Shown: in pieces, positions 6,190 through 12,610 of the stretch
How the letters are laid out: the number at the start of each line of letters is the position of its first letter
Numbering within the stretch: the first letter of the stretch is position 1
Assembly (NCBI GenBank): GCA_023229405.1
Contig: JALNZH010000079.1
Coordinates: 1-12,610 of the forward strand
Reading direction: 5' to 3'
Source: Bacteroidota bacterium
GTDB lineage: Bacteria > Bacteroidota > Ignavibacteria > UBA10030 > UBA8401
DNA length: 12,610 nt
Program-made: the position numbers and the translations under genes
The notes under the pieces: generated by a model
Told to the model about the DNA's origin: nothing
The model's input: the letters and a program-made list of their open reading frames with translations, nothing else
The model's database searches: none

Positions 6190-7563
6190 ATGGTTCGTGA
6201 TCATTCCATCCTGGTCGTCGATGATGAACCCAGTGTCTGCTTCCTCCTCAAAGAAGAACTCACAGAACAAAAGCAATTCCATGTTGTCACAGCAAATGAC
6301 GGCGCGGCAGCTATGAATATTCTTCAACAACGTCCGATCGACGTTGTTTTGCTGGATGTGAAAATGCCCCGGGTCGGCGGCATGGAAGTCCTGAAATTTA
6401 TCACAGAACATCATCCCACCACCATGGTGATTATGCTTTCGAATTACGCTGATGTCAAAACGGCTATCGAAGCCACCAAACTTGGTGCGTATGATTTTGT
6501 CGGTAAACCCTATAACAGAGATGAACTTTTAGCTACTGTCAACCGAGCAATTCAGCACCGTCGGTTGACCATCGATGTGGAATTGATGAAATACGAACTC
6601 TCCCGAAAAGGCGGCGAGAAGGAGATTATTGCACGAAGTCATCCGATGAAGACAATGCTGTCGACTGCTGCAAAGGTTGCGAACAGTGATTCGATTGTAC
6701 ATATTCATGGTCCAAGCGGATCGGGAAAGGAACTTGTTGCCAATCTGCTTCATATGGAAAGTGCACGCAGAGACCGGCCTTTCGTTGTAGTGAACTGTGC
6801 ATCGCTGCCGGATACATTGTTGGAGAGCGAATTGTTCGGACACGAGAAAGGAGCATTCACCAACGCGCATCAGATGAAACAAGGCCTGGTCGAAGTGGCG
6901 AATGGCGGTTCGTTGTTCCTTGACGAGGTCGGCGACATCAGTCCGATCGTGCAACCAAAACTGCTGCGGTTTCTCGAGACGGGTGAATTCCGTCGTGTCG
7001 GTGGCACCACATCCATGCAGGTAGATGTGCGTATAATATCCGCAACGAACAAAGATTTGCAACAGGAGGTAAAAGCGGGGCGATTTCGCGAAGATCTGCT
7101 CTATCGTTTGAATGTTGTTACATTGCGAATACCGCCGCTGAAGGAACGCAAAGAGGATATTCCGTTGCTTGTGGATCATTTTTTGAAAAAGAAAGTGAAA
7201 GCAAAAACGTCGAAAAAAATTAGTGACGACGCACTGCAGGCACTGCTTGCTTACGACTGGCCCGGTAATGTTCGTGAATTGGAGCATGCTATTGAAGGTG
7301 CTGTGTTGATGTCGCATGAGGAAACAATTACTTCTAAAGATTTCGTCCTGATGCAGTCTGCTGAAACACAACAAGCGTCCTCAACCGAACAGGCTGACAC
7401 ATCGACGTTGTCCATGGTGGAACTGGAAAAGATGCACATCGAAAACTCATTGAAGCGGTTTAATTACAGCCGAAGTAAAACTGCGAAAGCGCTCGGTATC
7501 ACACAGAAAACCCTCTACCTAAAGATCAAACGATATAAGATCGCAACCGAAGACGCCGGATAA
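6190..7563 (+). CDS. NtrC-family sigma-54 response regulator
   Basis: A 457-residue sigma-54-dependent activator, three domains in order. The receiver (1-120) has Asp11-Asp12, phospho-Asp56, Ser84 in place of Thr, and Lys106. The AAA+ domain (about 145-380) has Walker A GPSGSGKE (174-181) and Walker B GGSLFLDE (239-246), with arginine fingers in GRFREDLLYRLNV. The Fis-type helix-turn-helix near the C-terminus reads AKALGITQKTLYLKIKRYKI. It should drive open-complex formation by sigma-54 polymerase when phosphorylated. The sigma-54 contact loop reads GAFTNA (221-226) rather than the usual GAFTGA. The chosen ATG at 6190 has GAAGG 6 bases upstream. A GTG at 6133 would overlap the previous gene and add a non-conserved tail. 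The target genes and the partner kinase are not visible here. Confidence 0.94.
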   Translation: MVRDHSILVVDDEPSVCFLLKEELTEQKQFHVVTANDGAAAMNILQQRPIDVVLLDVKMPRVGGMEVLKFITEHHPTTMVIMLSNYADVKTAIEATKLGAYDFVGKPYNRDELLATVNRAIQHRRLTIDVELMKYELSRKGGEKEIIARSHPMKTMLSTAAKVANSDSIVHIHGPSGSGKELVANLLHMESARRDRPFVVVNCASLPDTLLESELFGHEKGAFTNAHQMKQGLVEVANGGSLFLDEVGDISPIVQPKLLRFLETGEFRRVGGTTSMQVDVRIISATNKDLQQEVKAGRFREDLLYRLNVVTLRIPPLKERKEDIPLLVDHFLKKKVKAKTSKKISDDALQALLAYDWPGNVRELEHAIEGAVLMSHEETITSKDFVLMQSAETQQASSTEQADTSTLSMVELEKMHIENSLKRFNYSRSKTAKALGITQKTLYLKIKRYKIATEDAG

Positions 7564-7740
7564 AAATTTCCTGGCATCATTTCTCAAAATTCGCAGCAGT
7601 ATTCCCATTCTTTTGTAAATTCTTTAATACATGCTGAAAAGGTTCACTATCTTCACTGAACATTTTTTGTAACTTTTTTCCTCTTGTTTCGAATACTACA
7701 GGGCATCGCATCACACGTAGAGAAACCAAGAGGAAACAAT

Positions 7741-8136
7741 ATGAAACAATCGATCACAATTGTAATTCTAACAATTTTCATAGCAATGTCTGCATTTGCA
7801 ACAACTCCTAAAACTTCAACTACTATCGACTGGTCAAAAGCAGAAAAAAATTATCTTGTAGCTCTTGCTTCGGAAAATGTCGGTCTTCGCCAAAGCGCGG
7901 CAGGTTTTTTGGCGGAATATCGCCTGACCGGTGCCGTTCAACCGCTTATTGAACTGCTTCGGAATGATAAAGTGGAGCAGTTGCGCATGGCTGCGGCAAT
8001 GGCATTGGTTCAGCTCGGGAGCAAAGAGGGAATTGATGCCGTCAAAGATGCTTCCATCTATGATGGCAGCGAGAAAGTTGCGAAATTCTGTGAACAATTA
8101 CTTAATTCAACATCACAGGAATTGAGCCTAAAATAA
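7741..8136 (+). CDS. Small exported HEAT-repeat protein
   Basis: This protein has 131 residues. It begins with a clear signal peptide (MKQSITIVILTIFIAMSAFA, then TTPK), so the mature part of about 110 residues is exported. The body holds two or three helical HEAT-like units: LVALASENVGLRQSAAGFLA, then GAVQPLIELLRNDKVEQLRM with AAAMALVQLGSKEGIDAVKD. This is the PBS-lyase/HEAT_2 pattern, normally a protein-protein interaction scaffold. A specific role cannot be named. ATG 7741 is chosen because AAGAGGA lies 6 bases upstream and the signal peptide starts exactly there; an in-frame upstream TTG is less likely. The 177-base gap before it and the hairpins after it suggest a single-gene transcription unit. 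Confidence 0.85.
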   Translation: MKQSITIVILTIFIAMSAFATTPKTSTTIDWSKAEKNYLVALASENVGLRQSAAGFLAEYRLTGAVQPLIELLRNDKVEQLRMAAAMALVQLGSKEGIDAVKDASIYDGSEKVAKFCEQLLNSTSQELSLK

Positions 8137-8141
8137 GAAAC

Positions 8142-8158
8142 GAGAGAGTCATTCTCTC
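8142..8158 (+). other. Short hairpin after the HEAT-repeat gene
   Basis: GAGAGA (8142-8147) and TCTCTC (8153-8158) form a perfect 6-bp stem with a 5-base loop, 5 bases past the stop codon. It has no T tract. It may protect the 3' end of the transcript or form part of the larger terminator structure that follows. Confidence 0.4.
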
Positions 8159-8160
8159 AA

Positions 8161-8217
8161 ACGAAAAGTCAGACTGCAGCGTTCGGTGGGGTCCGCTGCA
8201 TCTGACTTTCGTATTTT
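8161..8217 (+). terminator. Long hairpin, probable terminator of the HEAT-repeat gene
   Basis: Arms 8161-8181 and 8194-8212 pair almost completely: ACGAAA, GTCAGA and TGCAGCG against CGCTGCA, TCTGAC and TTTCGT. Two single-base bulges sit on the left arm, with a 12-base loop. A short T run (8214-8217) follows, then AAA. The stem is strong but the T tract is poor, so it may be a leaky terminator, a bidirectional one, or a structured 3' end. Confidence 0.6.
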
Positions 8218-8244
8218 AAATACCTTCCATCCGATAATCTTACC

Positions 8245-8275
8245 TTGAAAATGCACTCATATTTTGGTATTTTTG
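8245..8275 (+). promoter_or_regulatory. Candidate Bacteroidetes-type promoter for the acyl-CoA dehydrogenase
   Basis: TTG at 8245-8247 is followed after 20 bases by TATTTTTG at 8268-8275. This matches the -7 pattern TAnnTTTG with a -33 TTG at the spacing known for Bacteroidetes primary-sigma promoters. It would give a leader of roughly 40 bases before the ATG at 8321. The match sits in AT-rich DNA, so confidence is limited. Confidence 0.35.
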
Positions 8276-8320
8276 TGCATAAAATTTTTATCTCACGCTT
8301 TTTAATCGTATAGGTTACTC

Positions 8321-9490
8321 ATGGCGAAGTTCCAGGGTGTCGACTACTATAATATAGATTCACTGCTTTCTGAAGATGAGATCCTTGTCCGCAATACTGT
8401 CCGTGAATTTGTTGATGAACAGGTTATTCCAATTATCGAAAAACATAACCGCGCTGGAACATTTCCAATGCATCTTGTAAAAGGAATGGCGGATATCGGT
8501 TTATTTGGTGCGACGCTGCCGGCTAAATATGGATGTGCAGAATTGAATAATGTTGCGTATGGATTGATGATGCAGGAACTGGAGCGGGGAGACAGCGGTG
8601 TCCGCAGTTTTGCATCGGTGCAGAGCGGACTTGTGATGTATCCGATTTATACATTTGGTAGTGAAGAGCAGAAGGATTTCTGGCTGCCGAAACTTGCCAA
8701 AGGAGAGAAGATTGGCTGCTTCGGTTTAACGGAGCCAGATTTTGGTTCCAATCCCGGTGGCATGATTACCCGTGCTGAGAAAAAAGACGACGGTTATGTT
8801 TTGAACGGTGCAAAGATGTGGATCACGAATGGAACCATAGCCGACGTTGCCGTTGTTTGGGCAAAACTGGACGGTGTTGTGCGAGGTTTCCTGGTGGAAA
8901 AAGGAACAAAGGGTTTCACTGCTCCCGAAATGCACGGGAAACACTCGTTGCGCGCATCGGTCACTTCTGAACTGGTGTTTCAGGATTGTTGGATTCCGGA
9001 AGCGAACCTTCTGCCGAAATCGGATGGATTAAAATCTCCGTTGATGTGTCTGAGTCAGGCGCGGTATGGAATTGCATGGGGAGTTATCGGCTCGGCAATG
9101 GCGTGTTACGATTCTTCTCTGCAGTATGCAAAATCCAGAATCCAATTCGGGAAACCGATTGCGGCATTTCAGATGACACAGGAAAAACTGGTTTATATGG
9201 TAACGGAAATTACCAAAGCACAACTGATGTGTCTGCAACTTGGCCGGCTGAAGGATCAAGGAAAAATGAAATTTACGCAGATCTCCATGGCAAAGCGGAA
9301 CAATGTGCACCACGCGCTGGAGATCGCGAGGATGGCCCGCTCAATTCATGGTGCGAACGGCATTCTGGACGAGTATCCCATTATGCGTCACGCGGCGAAT
9401 CTGGAATCGGTGATCACGTACGAAGGAACGCATGAAATGCACACGCTGATTATCGGTGAAGATATCACCGGACACGCGGCATTTATGTAA
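8321..9490 (+). CDS. Acyl-CoA dehydrogenase, glutaryl-CoA dehydrogenase-like
   Basis: This is a 389-residue FAD-dependent acyl-CoA dehydrogenase, which introduces a trans double bond into an acyl-CoA and passes electrons to ETF. The pattern is closest to the glutaryl-CoA dehydrogenase branch. Evidence is DSGVRSFASVQSGLVMYPIY (residues 91-110), CFGLTEPDFGSNPG (133-146), KMWITNG (165-171), GKHSLRASVTSEL, ARYGIAWGVIG, and TYEGTHEMHTLIIG with the catalytic base Glu368. Arg95 corresponds to the arginine that contacts the distal carboxylate of glutaryl-CoA in characterised enzymes. That supports a dicarboxylyl substrate and a role in lysine/tryptophan or aromatic breakdown, with crotonyl-CoA as likely product. 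Whether it decarboxylates cannot be decided here. No ETF, thiolase or CoA-transferase is adjacent. The ribosome-binding site is weak (AGG about 7 bases upstream). Confidence 0.93.
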   Translation: MAKFQGVDYYNIDSLLSEDEILVRNTVREFVDEQVIPIIEKHNRAGTFPMHLVKGMADIGLFGATLPAKYGCAELNNVAYGLMMQELERGDSGVRSFASVQSGLVMYPIYTFGSEEQKDFWLPKLAKGEKIGCFGLTEPDFGSNPGGMITRAEKKDDGYVLNGAKMWITNGTIADVAVVWAKLDGVVRGFLVEKGTKGFTAPEMHGKHSLRASVTSELVFQDCWIPEANLLPKSDGLKSPLMCLSQARYGIAWGVIGSAMACYDSSLQYAKSRIQFGKPIAAFQMTQEKLVYMVTEITKAQLMCLQLGRLKDQGKMKFTQISMAKRNNVHHALEIARMARSIHGANGILDEYPIMRHAANLESVITYEGTHEMHTLIIGEDITGHAAFM

Positions 9491-9501
9491 GAGCGGAACT
9501 C

Positions 9502-9702
9502 ATGAATATTGTTGAACAGATCCAGGCAAAAATTTATGAACTCTCGCGGGAAGAACGGGCGAGACTGCGCGAATGGTTCGACGAGTTCGACGGCGATTCG
9601 TGGGATAAGGATTTCGATGAGCATGTGAAGGAAAAGAAACTGGAGAGTGAAACAGCAAAAGCGAAAAAGAATTTTTCAGACGGGAAATTCAACGATCTAT
9701 GA
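9502..9702 (+). CDS. Antitoxin of a RelE/ParE-type toxin-antitoxin pair
   Basis: This is a 66-residue, highly charged protein. The N-terminal helix IVEQIQAKIYELSREERARL runs into REWFDEFDGDSWDKDFDEHV and a Lys/Glu-rich helix ending AKAKKNFSDGKFNDL. This is the pattern of small addiction-module antitoxins (LSxEERxxLREWFDEFD, then a C-terminal tail ending in a short G-K/R-x-x-x-L motif) that precede RelE/ParE-like toxins. By analogy the C-terminal half would wrap and neutralise the toxin. No ribbon-helix-helix or HTH DNA-binding motif is obvious, so autoregulation is uncertain. The ATG is 11 bases after the dehydrogenase stop, with GAGCGGA just upstream. The stop overlaps the toxin start as ATGA, the normal antitoxin-first arrangement. 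Confidence 0.82.
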   Translation: MNIVEQIQAKIYELSREERARLREWFDEFDGDSWDKDFDEHVKEKKLESETAKAKKNFSDGKFNDL

Positions 9703-9953
9703 AACATGTTGCAGTGTCGCAGTTTACGGAATTGTACGGCAGACTTCCGGCACGCGTGCAGAAACATGTCGATCATAATTTTTCTATTATCAAGGAATAT
9801 CCGAATCATCCACTGCTGCGGCTAGTAAAAGTGGAAGGAATCTGGTCGATGCGGCTGGGAAGCAAATACAGGGCGTTGGCGGTGGAAGAAGGAGAAACGG
9901 TCATCTGGTTTTGGATTGGAAAATATCAACATTATACATCACTGTTCAATTAA
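9699..9953 (+). CDS. RelE/ParE superfamily toxin
   Basis: This is an 84-residue protein of the RelE/ParE toxin fold. Conserved segments are LPARVQKHVDHNFSIIKEYP (16-35), the central strand pair KVEGIWSMRLGSKYRALAV (44-62) and the C-terminal VIWFWIGKYQHYTSLF (68-83). The WSxRxGxxYRAL and WFWIGxxxxY signatures are typical of a widespread chromosomal subfamily. RelE relatives cleave mRNA on the ribosome and ParE relatives inhibit gyrase; the sequence does not show which applies here. The frame is intact, so the module is potentially functional. Translation is coupled to the antitoxin by the ATGA overlap, and no separate ribosome-binding site is evident. A hairpin 31 bases downstream ends the unit. 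Confidence 0.85.
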   Translation: MKHVAVSQFTELYGRLPARVQKHVDHNFSIIKEYPNHPLLRLVKVEGIWSMRLGSKYRALAVEEGETVIWFWIGKYQHYTSLFN

Positions 9954-9984
9954 AGTATTTGTACACAGCGAATCATTGAATATT

Positions 9985-10017
9985 CGAAGGATGCTCTCTG
10001 CATCCTTCGCGTGTTTT
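9985..10017 (+). terminator. guaB: Perfect hairpin between toxin and guaB
   Basis: CGAAGGATGC (9985-9994) and GCATCCTTCG (10000-10009) form a perfect 10-bp stem with a TCTCT loop, followed by CGTG and a TTTT run. The likely role is an intrinsic terminator of the dehydrogenase/toxin-antitoxin unit. Because it lies only 25 bases before the guaB ATG, with no room for a promoter after it, it could instead be in the guaB leader. Confidence 0.6.
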
Positions 10018-10023
10018 AATACA

Positions 10024-10029
10024 AAAGGA
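10024..10029 (+). promoter_or_regulatory. guaB: Ribosome-binding site of guaB
   Basis: AAAGGA lies 5 bases before the ATG at 10035. This is the strongest Shine-Dalgarno match in the window and it fixes the start. Confidence 0.7.
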
Positions 10030-10034
10030 CTGGC

Positions 10035-11495
10035 ATGAAATCGAAAAAGATAATCGGCGAAGCGATCACCTATGATGATGTGCTTCTTGTTCCCGCAAAA
10101 TCCTCCGTTCTTCCACGGGAGGTGGATGTTTCCACCCGGTTGACAAAGAATATTCGTTTGAACATACCGCTGCTCTCTGCTGCAATGGACACGGTTACGG
10201 AATCGGAGATGGCGATCGCCCTTGCGCGAGAAGGAGGGATCGGCATTATCCATAAAAACCTCACCATCGAACGGCAGGCAGAAGAGGTGGACAAGGTAAA
10301 ACGTTCCGAAAGCGGTATGATTATGAATCCGGTGACATTGACTGCGGACAAGACTGTCGGTGATGTGCTGGATCTGATGACGAAATTCAGCGTATCGGGA
10401 ATCCCAATTGTGGCCGACGGAAAACTCGTCGGCATCCTCACGAACCGTGACCTGCGGTTTCAGCCGAATCGTTCGTTAAAAGTGGCCGATGTAATGACAT
10501 CGACGCATTTAATTACCGCGCCGATCGGCACGACACTGGAAGAGGCGGAAGTGATTCTTCAAAAACATAAGATAGAAAAACTGCCGGTGGTGGATAAAGC
10601 GGGGAAACTGAAGGGACTCATTACATTCAAAGATATTCAGAAGAAAAAACGGTTTCCCAATGCATGCAAAGACAGACATGGCCGGCTTCGTGTCGGCGCT
10701 GCAGTCGGTGTTACTGCTGATACGCTTGAACGAGTAGATGCGCTGGTAAAGGCGGGTGCGGATGTGGTGATTATCGATACTGCACATGGTCACTCCAAAG
10801 GTGTGATTGAAATGTTGAAGAAAGTTAAATTGAAATATTCTATTGATGTGATCGCTGGAAATGTCGGAACAGCGGAAGCGGCGAGAGATCTGATTACAGC
10901 GGGAGCTGATTGTGTGAAAGTCGGCATCGGGCCGGGATCGATCTGCACTACACGCGTGGTAGCAGGAGTCGGCGTTCCTCAGGTGACGGCGATAATGGAA
11001 TGTGCCGCAGCAGCGCGAAAATACGGTGTTCCCATAATTGCAGATGGCGGAATTAAACAAACGGGGGACATTGCCAAAGCGATCGCAGCAGGAGCAGACT
11101 GCGTGATGATCGGCGGTATGTTCGCAGGACTGCAGGAAAGTCCGGGTGAAAAGGTATTGTATGAAGGCCGCACTTATAAATTGTACCGCGGAATGGGCTC
11201 CATTGATGCGATGAAAGAGGGAAGTAAGGACCGTTATTTCCAGGATGTGGAAGATGACGTGCAGAAACTTGTGCCGGAAGGAATCGAAGGACGGGTTCCG
11301 TTCAAAGGAGAATTGAGCACAACAGTGTATCAGATGGTAGGAGGACTTCGTGCTGCAATGGGGTACTGCGGCGCTGAAAATGTTGCTGCCTTGCAGGAAC
11401 GTGCGAAGTTCGTGAAGATGAGTGCTGCAGGGTTGCGTGAAAGCCATCCACACGATATCAATATCACCAAAGAAGCACCGAATTACCACGGATGA
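10035..11495 (+). CDS. guaB: Inosine-5'-monophosphate dehydrogenase
   Basis: GuaB oxidises IMP to XMP with NAD+, the committed and rate-limiting step of guanine nucleotide synthesis in the cytoplasm. At 486 residues it has full family length. The N-terminal TYDDVLLVPAKSSVLPREVD begins the TIM barrel. Two CBS domains are inserted at about residues 95-145 and 152-208. The nucleophile Cys304 lies in GPGSICTTRVVAGVGVPQ. The mobile-flap pair Arg400-Tyr401 lies in SKDRYFQDVE, and the C-terminal EGRVPFKGELSTTVYQMVGG follows. All key residues are present. The start has AAAGGA at 10024-10029. A hairpin just upstream may terminate the preceding unit. No purine riboswitch is recognisable in the short leader. 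The stop overlaps the M24 peptidase start as ATGA, so the two are co-transcribed. Confidence 0.98.
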   Translation: MKSKKIIGEAITYDDVLLVPAKSSVLPREVDVSTRLTKNIRLNIPLLSAAMDTVTESEMAIALAREGGIGIIHKNLTIERQAEEVDKVKRSESGMIMNPVTLTADKTVGDVLDLMTKFSVSGIPIVADGKLVGILTNRDLRFQPNRSLKVADVMTSTHLITAPIGTTLEEAEVILQKHKIEKLPVVDKAGKLKGLITFKDIQKKKRFPNACKDRHGRLRVGAAVGVTADTLERVDALVKAGADVVIIDTAHGHSKGVIEMLKKVKLKYSIDVIAGNVGTAEAARDLITAGADCVKVGIGPGSICTTRVVAGVGVPQVTAIMECAAAARKYGVPIIADGGIKQTGDIAKAIAAGADCVMIGGMFAGLQESPGEKVLYEGRTYKLYRGMGSIDAMKEGSKDRYFQDVEDDVQKLVPEGIEGRVPFKGELSTTVYQMVGGLRAAMGYCGAENVAALQERAKFVKMSAAGLRESHPHDINITKEAPNYHG

Positions 11496-12583
11496 GTTTG
11501 ATTGCCAGTGAAATATTCTCCCGACGGATTTCGTCATTACGCTTTGCAATGTCTGCGCAGCGATTAGATGCGTTTGTTTCGTCATCACTTCCCACTGTTC
11601 GTTATCTCTGCGGTTACTCCGGCTCTAACGGATTGTTGATTGTTACCGGCAACCGCACGTACTTTCTGACGGATTTCCGGTATCAGGAAATCGTGAAGAG
11701 CGATGTTGTTGCAGACAGAAAAATCATCGGTAAAGGAAGTTTGCTGCAGGTTGCCACACATCAGGGAATATTTTCACGACTGCAAAAGATCGGTTTTGAA
11801 AAGGATCGCCTGACCGTTTCTGCACTGGAAACAGTGGAACGATTCGTCGGCGCAAAACGGATAGTTTTCACATCTGGAATCGTCGAACAGCTTCGTGCAA
11901 TAAAAGATGAATCAGAGGTTGCGATGCTGAAATCTGCCTTCGATATTTCGGATACCGTATTCCAAAAAATTCTCGGTATTATTACACCCGGCATGTCCGA
12001 ACTGGAGCTTTCCGCGGAGATTTCATATTTGCATAAAAAATTCGGCGCAGAGAATGATTCGTTTGATGTAATTGTTGCAAGCGGTATTCGCGGATCGTTG
12101 CCGCACGGCATCGCCACAGAAAAAAAAATTCGTAACGGTGAATTTGTTACACTCGATTTCGGCTGTCTGTATAGCGGCTACCATTCCGATATGACACGGA
12201 CGATCTGTGTCGGGAAACCGACAGCGAAGATGAAACAAGTATATAATATAGTCTTTGATGCTCAACAACGGGGATGTGATTCTGTTCGCGAAGGAATTAC
12301 GGCGAAGAAAGTGGATTTGATTTCACGGAAACACATTCGTTCGTCCGGATACGGAAAGTATTTTGGTCATTCGCTTGGTCATGGAGTAGGACTCGAAATT
12401 CACGAGTTGCCGCGTATTGCCCCAAAGAGCAGCGATATTCTGGTGAGTGGAAATGTGATCACCATTGAACCGGGAATCTATATCCCAAAAAAATTTGGCA
12501 TCAGAATAGAAGATACCGTTGTTGTGCGGAAAGAAGGATGCGAAGTGTTAACCAGTTCTCCTAAGGAATTGATCATTTTGTGA
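11492..12583 (+). CDS. M24 family aminopeptidase (Xaa-Pro type)
   Basis: This is a 363-residue metallopeptidase of the pita-bread M24B group, which removes an N-terminal residue before proline or cleaves Xaa-Pro dipeptides. The creatinase-like N-terminal domain (about 10-130) includes RLDAFVSSSLPTVRYLCGYS. The catalytic domain follows from about 140. All five metal ligands are visible: Asp222 (VTLDFG), Asp233 (YHSDMTRT), His297 (SLGHGVGLEIHE), Glu326 (ITIEPGIYIP) and Glu340 (GIRIEDTV). Two Mn, Co or Zn ions are expected. The length fits bacterial Xaa-Pro dipeptidases and short aminopeptidases. There is no signal peptide, so it is cytoplasmic. The start at 11492 overlaps the guaB stop (ATGA). 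The internal ATG at 11549 would cut the first conserved helix. Assignment as dipeptidase or aminopeptidase is open. Confidence 0.92.
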   Translation: MSLIASEIFSRRISSLRFAMSAQRLDAFVSSSLPTVRYLCGYSGSNGLLIVTGNRTYFLTDFRYQEIVKSDVVADRKIIGKGSLLQVATHQGIFSRLQKIGFEKDRLTVSALETVERFVGAKRIVFTSGIVEQLRAIKDESEVAMLKSAFDISDTVFQKILGIITPGMSELELSAEISYLHKKFGAENDSFDVIVASGIRGSLPHGIATEKKIRNGEFVTLDFGCLYSGYHSDMTRTICVGKPTAKMKQVYNIVFDAQQRGCDSVREGITAKKVDLISRKHIRSSGYGKYFGHSLGHGVGLEIHELPRIAPKSSDILVSGNVITIEPGIYIPKKFGIRIEDTVVVRKEGCEVLTSSPKELIIL

Positions 12584-12610
12584 ATTTACATTCTATTCTT
12601 TTGCCAATTA

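Noticed and set aside
6529..7374. 281-codon open frame antisense to the NtrC-family gene
   Set aside because: It is Cys/His/Gln-rich with no domain pattern, lies entirely opposite a well-conserved AAA+ coding region, and is explained by codon bias of that gene.
7570..7600. TGGCAT after the activator gene as a sigma-54 -24 element
   Set aside because: No GC follows at the right distance for a -12 element.
8265..8280. Possible sigma-54 promoter (TGG...TGCA) before the acyl-CoA dehydrogenase
   Set aside because: The spacing between GG and GC is 9 rather than the required 10 bases, and the -24 element is poor. The Bacteroidetes-type reading of the same bases fits better.
10509..11588. 359-codon open frame antisense to guaB
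   Set aside because: It is rich in Cys, His, Ser and Phe, shows no motif, and mirrors guaB and the start of the M24 gene. It is a shadow frame despite its length.

Overview
The window is ordinary bacterial chromosome with dense, short-spaced genes. The gene families, their style and the base composition fit the Bacteroidetes/Chlorobi/Ignavibacteria assemblage. Pointers are a TonB-dependent outer-membrane receptor (so a Gram-negative envelope), MEP-pathway isoprenoid synthesis (IspE), an NtrC-type activator, a secreted TPR protein and one promoter resembling the Bacteroidetes -33/-7 type (TTG, 20 bases, TAnnTTTG). Placement below that level is inference, since there is no rRNA or marker tree here. 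No phage, insertion sequence, CRISPR array, tRNA or rRNA was seen.

Layout. 1-55: tail of an upstream unit ending in a clean intrinsic terminator. 56-555: about 500 bases without a credible gene. Much of 211-500 is a chain of perfect or near-perfect inverted repeats, the most unusual structure in the window. 556-2810 (+): a secreted TPR protein overlapping an MmcQ/YjbR-family gene. 2834-5635 (-): ispE followed 3 bases later by a TonB-dependent receptor, convergent with the preceding pair. 5781-7563 (+): a stand-alone receiver protein and a receiver-AAA+-Fis sigma-54 activator whose receivers look like tandem duplicates; no kinase is adjacent. 7741-8136 (+): a small exported HEAT-repeat protein with a long hairpin after it. 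8321-9953 (+): a glutaryl-CoA-dehydrogenase-like acyl-CoA dehydrogenase followed 11 bases later by a two-gene RelE/ParE-type toxin-antitoxin module, ended by a perfect hairpin. 10035-12583 (+): guaB overlapping (ATGA) an M24 aminopeptidase.

How the genes fit together. Most pairs are tightly packed but functionally mixed: isoprenoid kinase with receptor, acyl-CoA dehydrogenase with toxin-antitoxin, IMP dehydrogenase with peptidase. They look like co-transcribed neighbours rather than dedicated pathways. The response-regulator pair is the only clear functional unit besides the toxin-antitoxin module. I see no convincing undescribed multi-gene system. The items most worth a second look are the structured non-coding stretch 211-500, the GAFTNA loop in the sigma-54 activator, and the toxin-antitoxin module attached to a metabolic gene.
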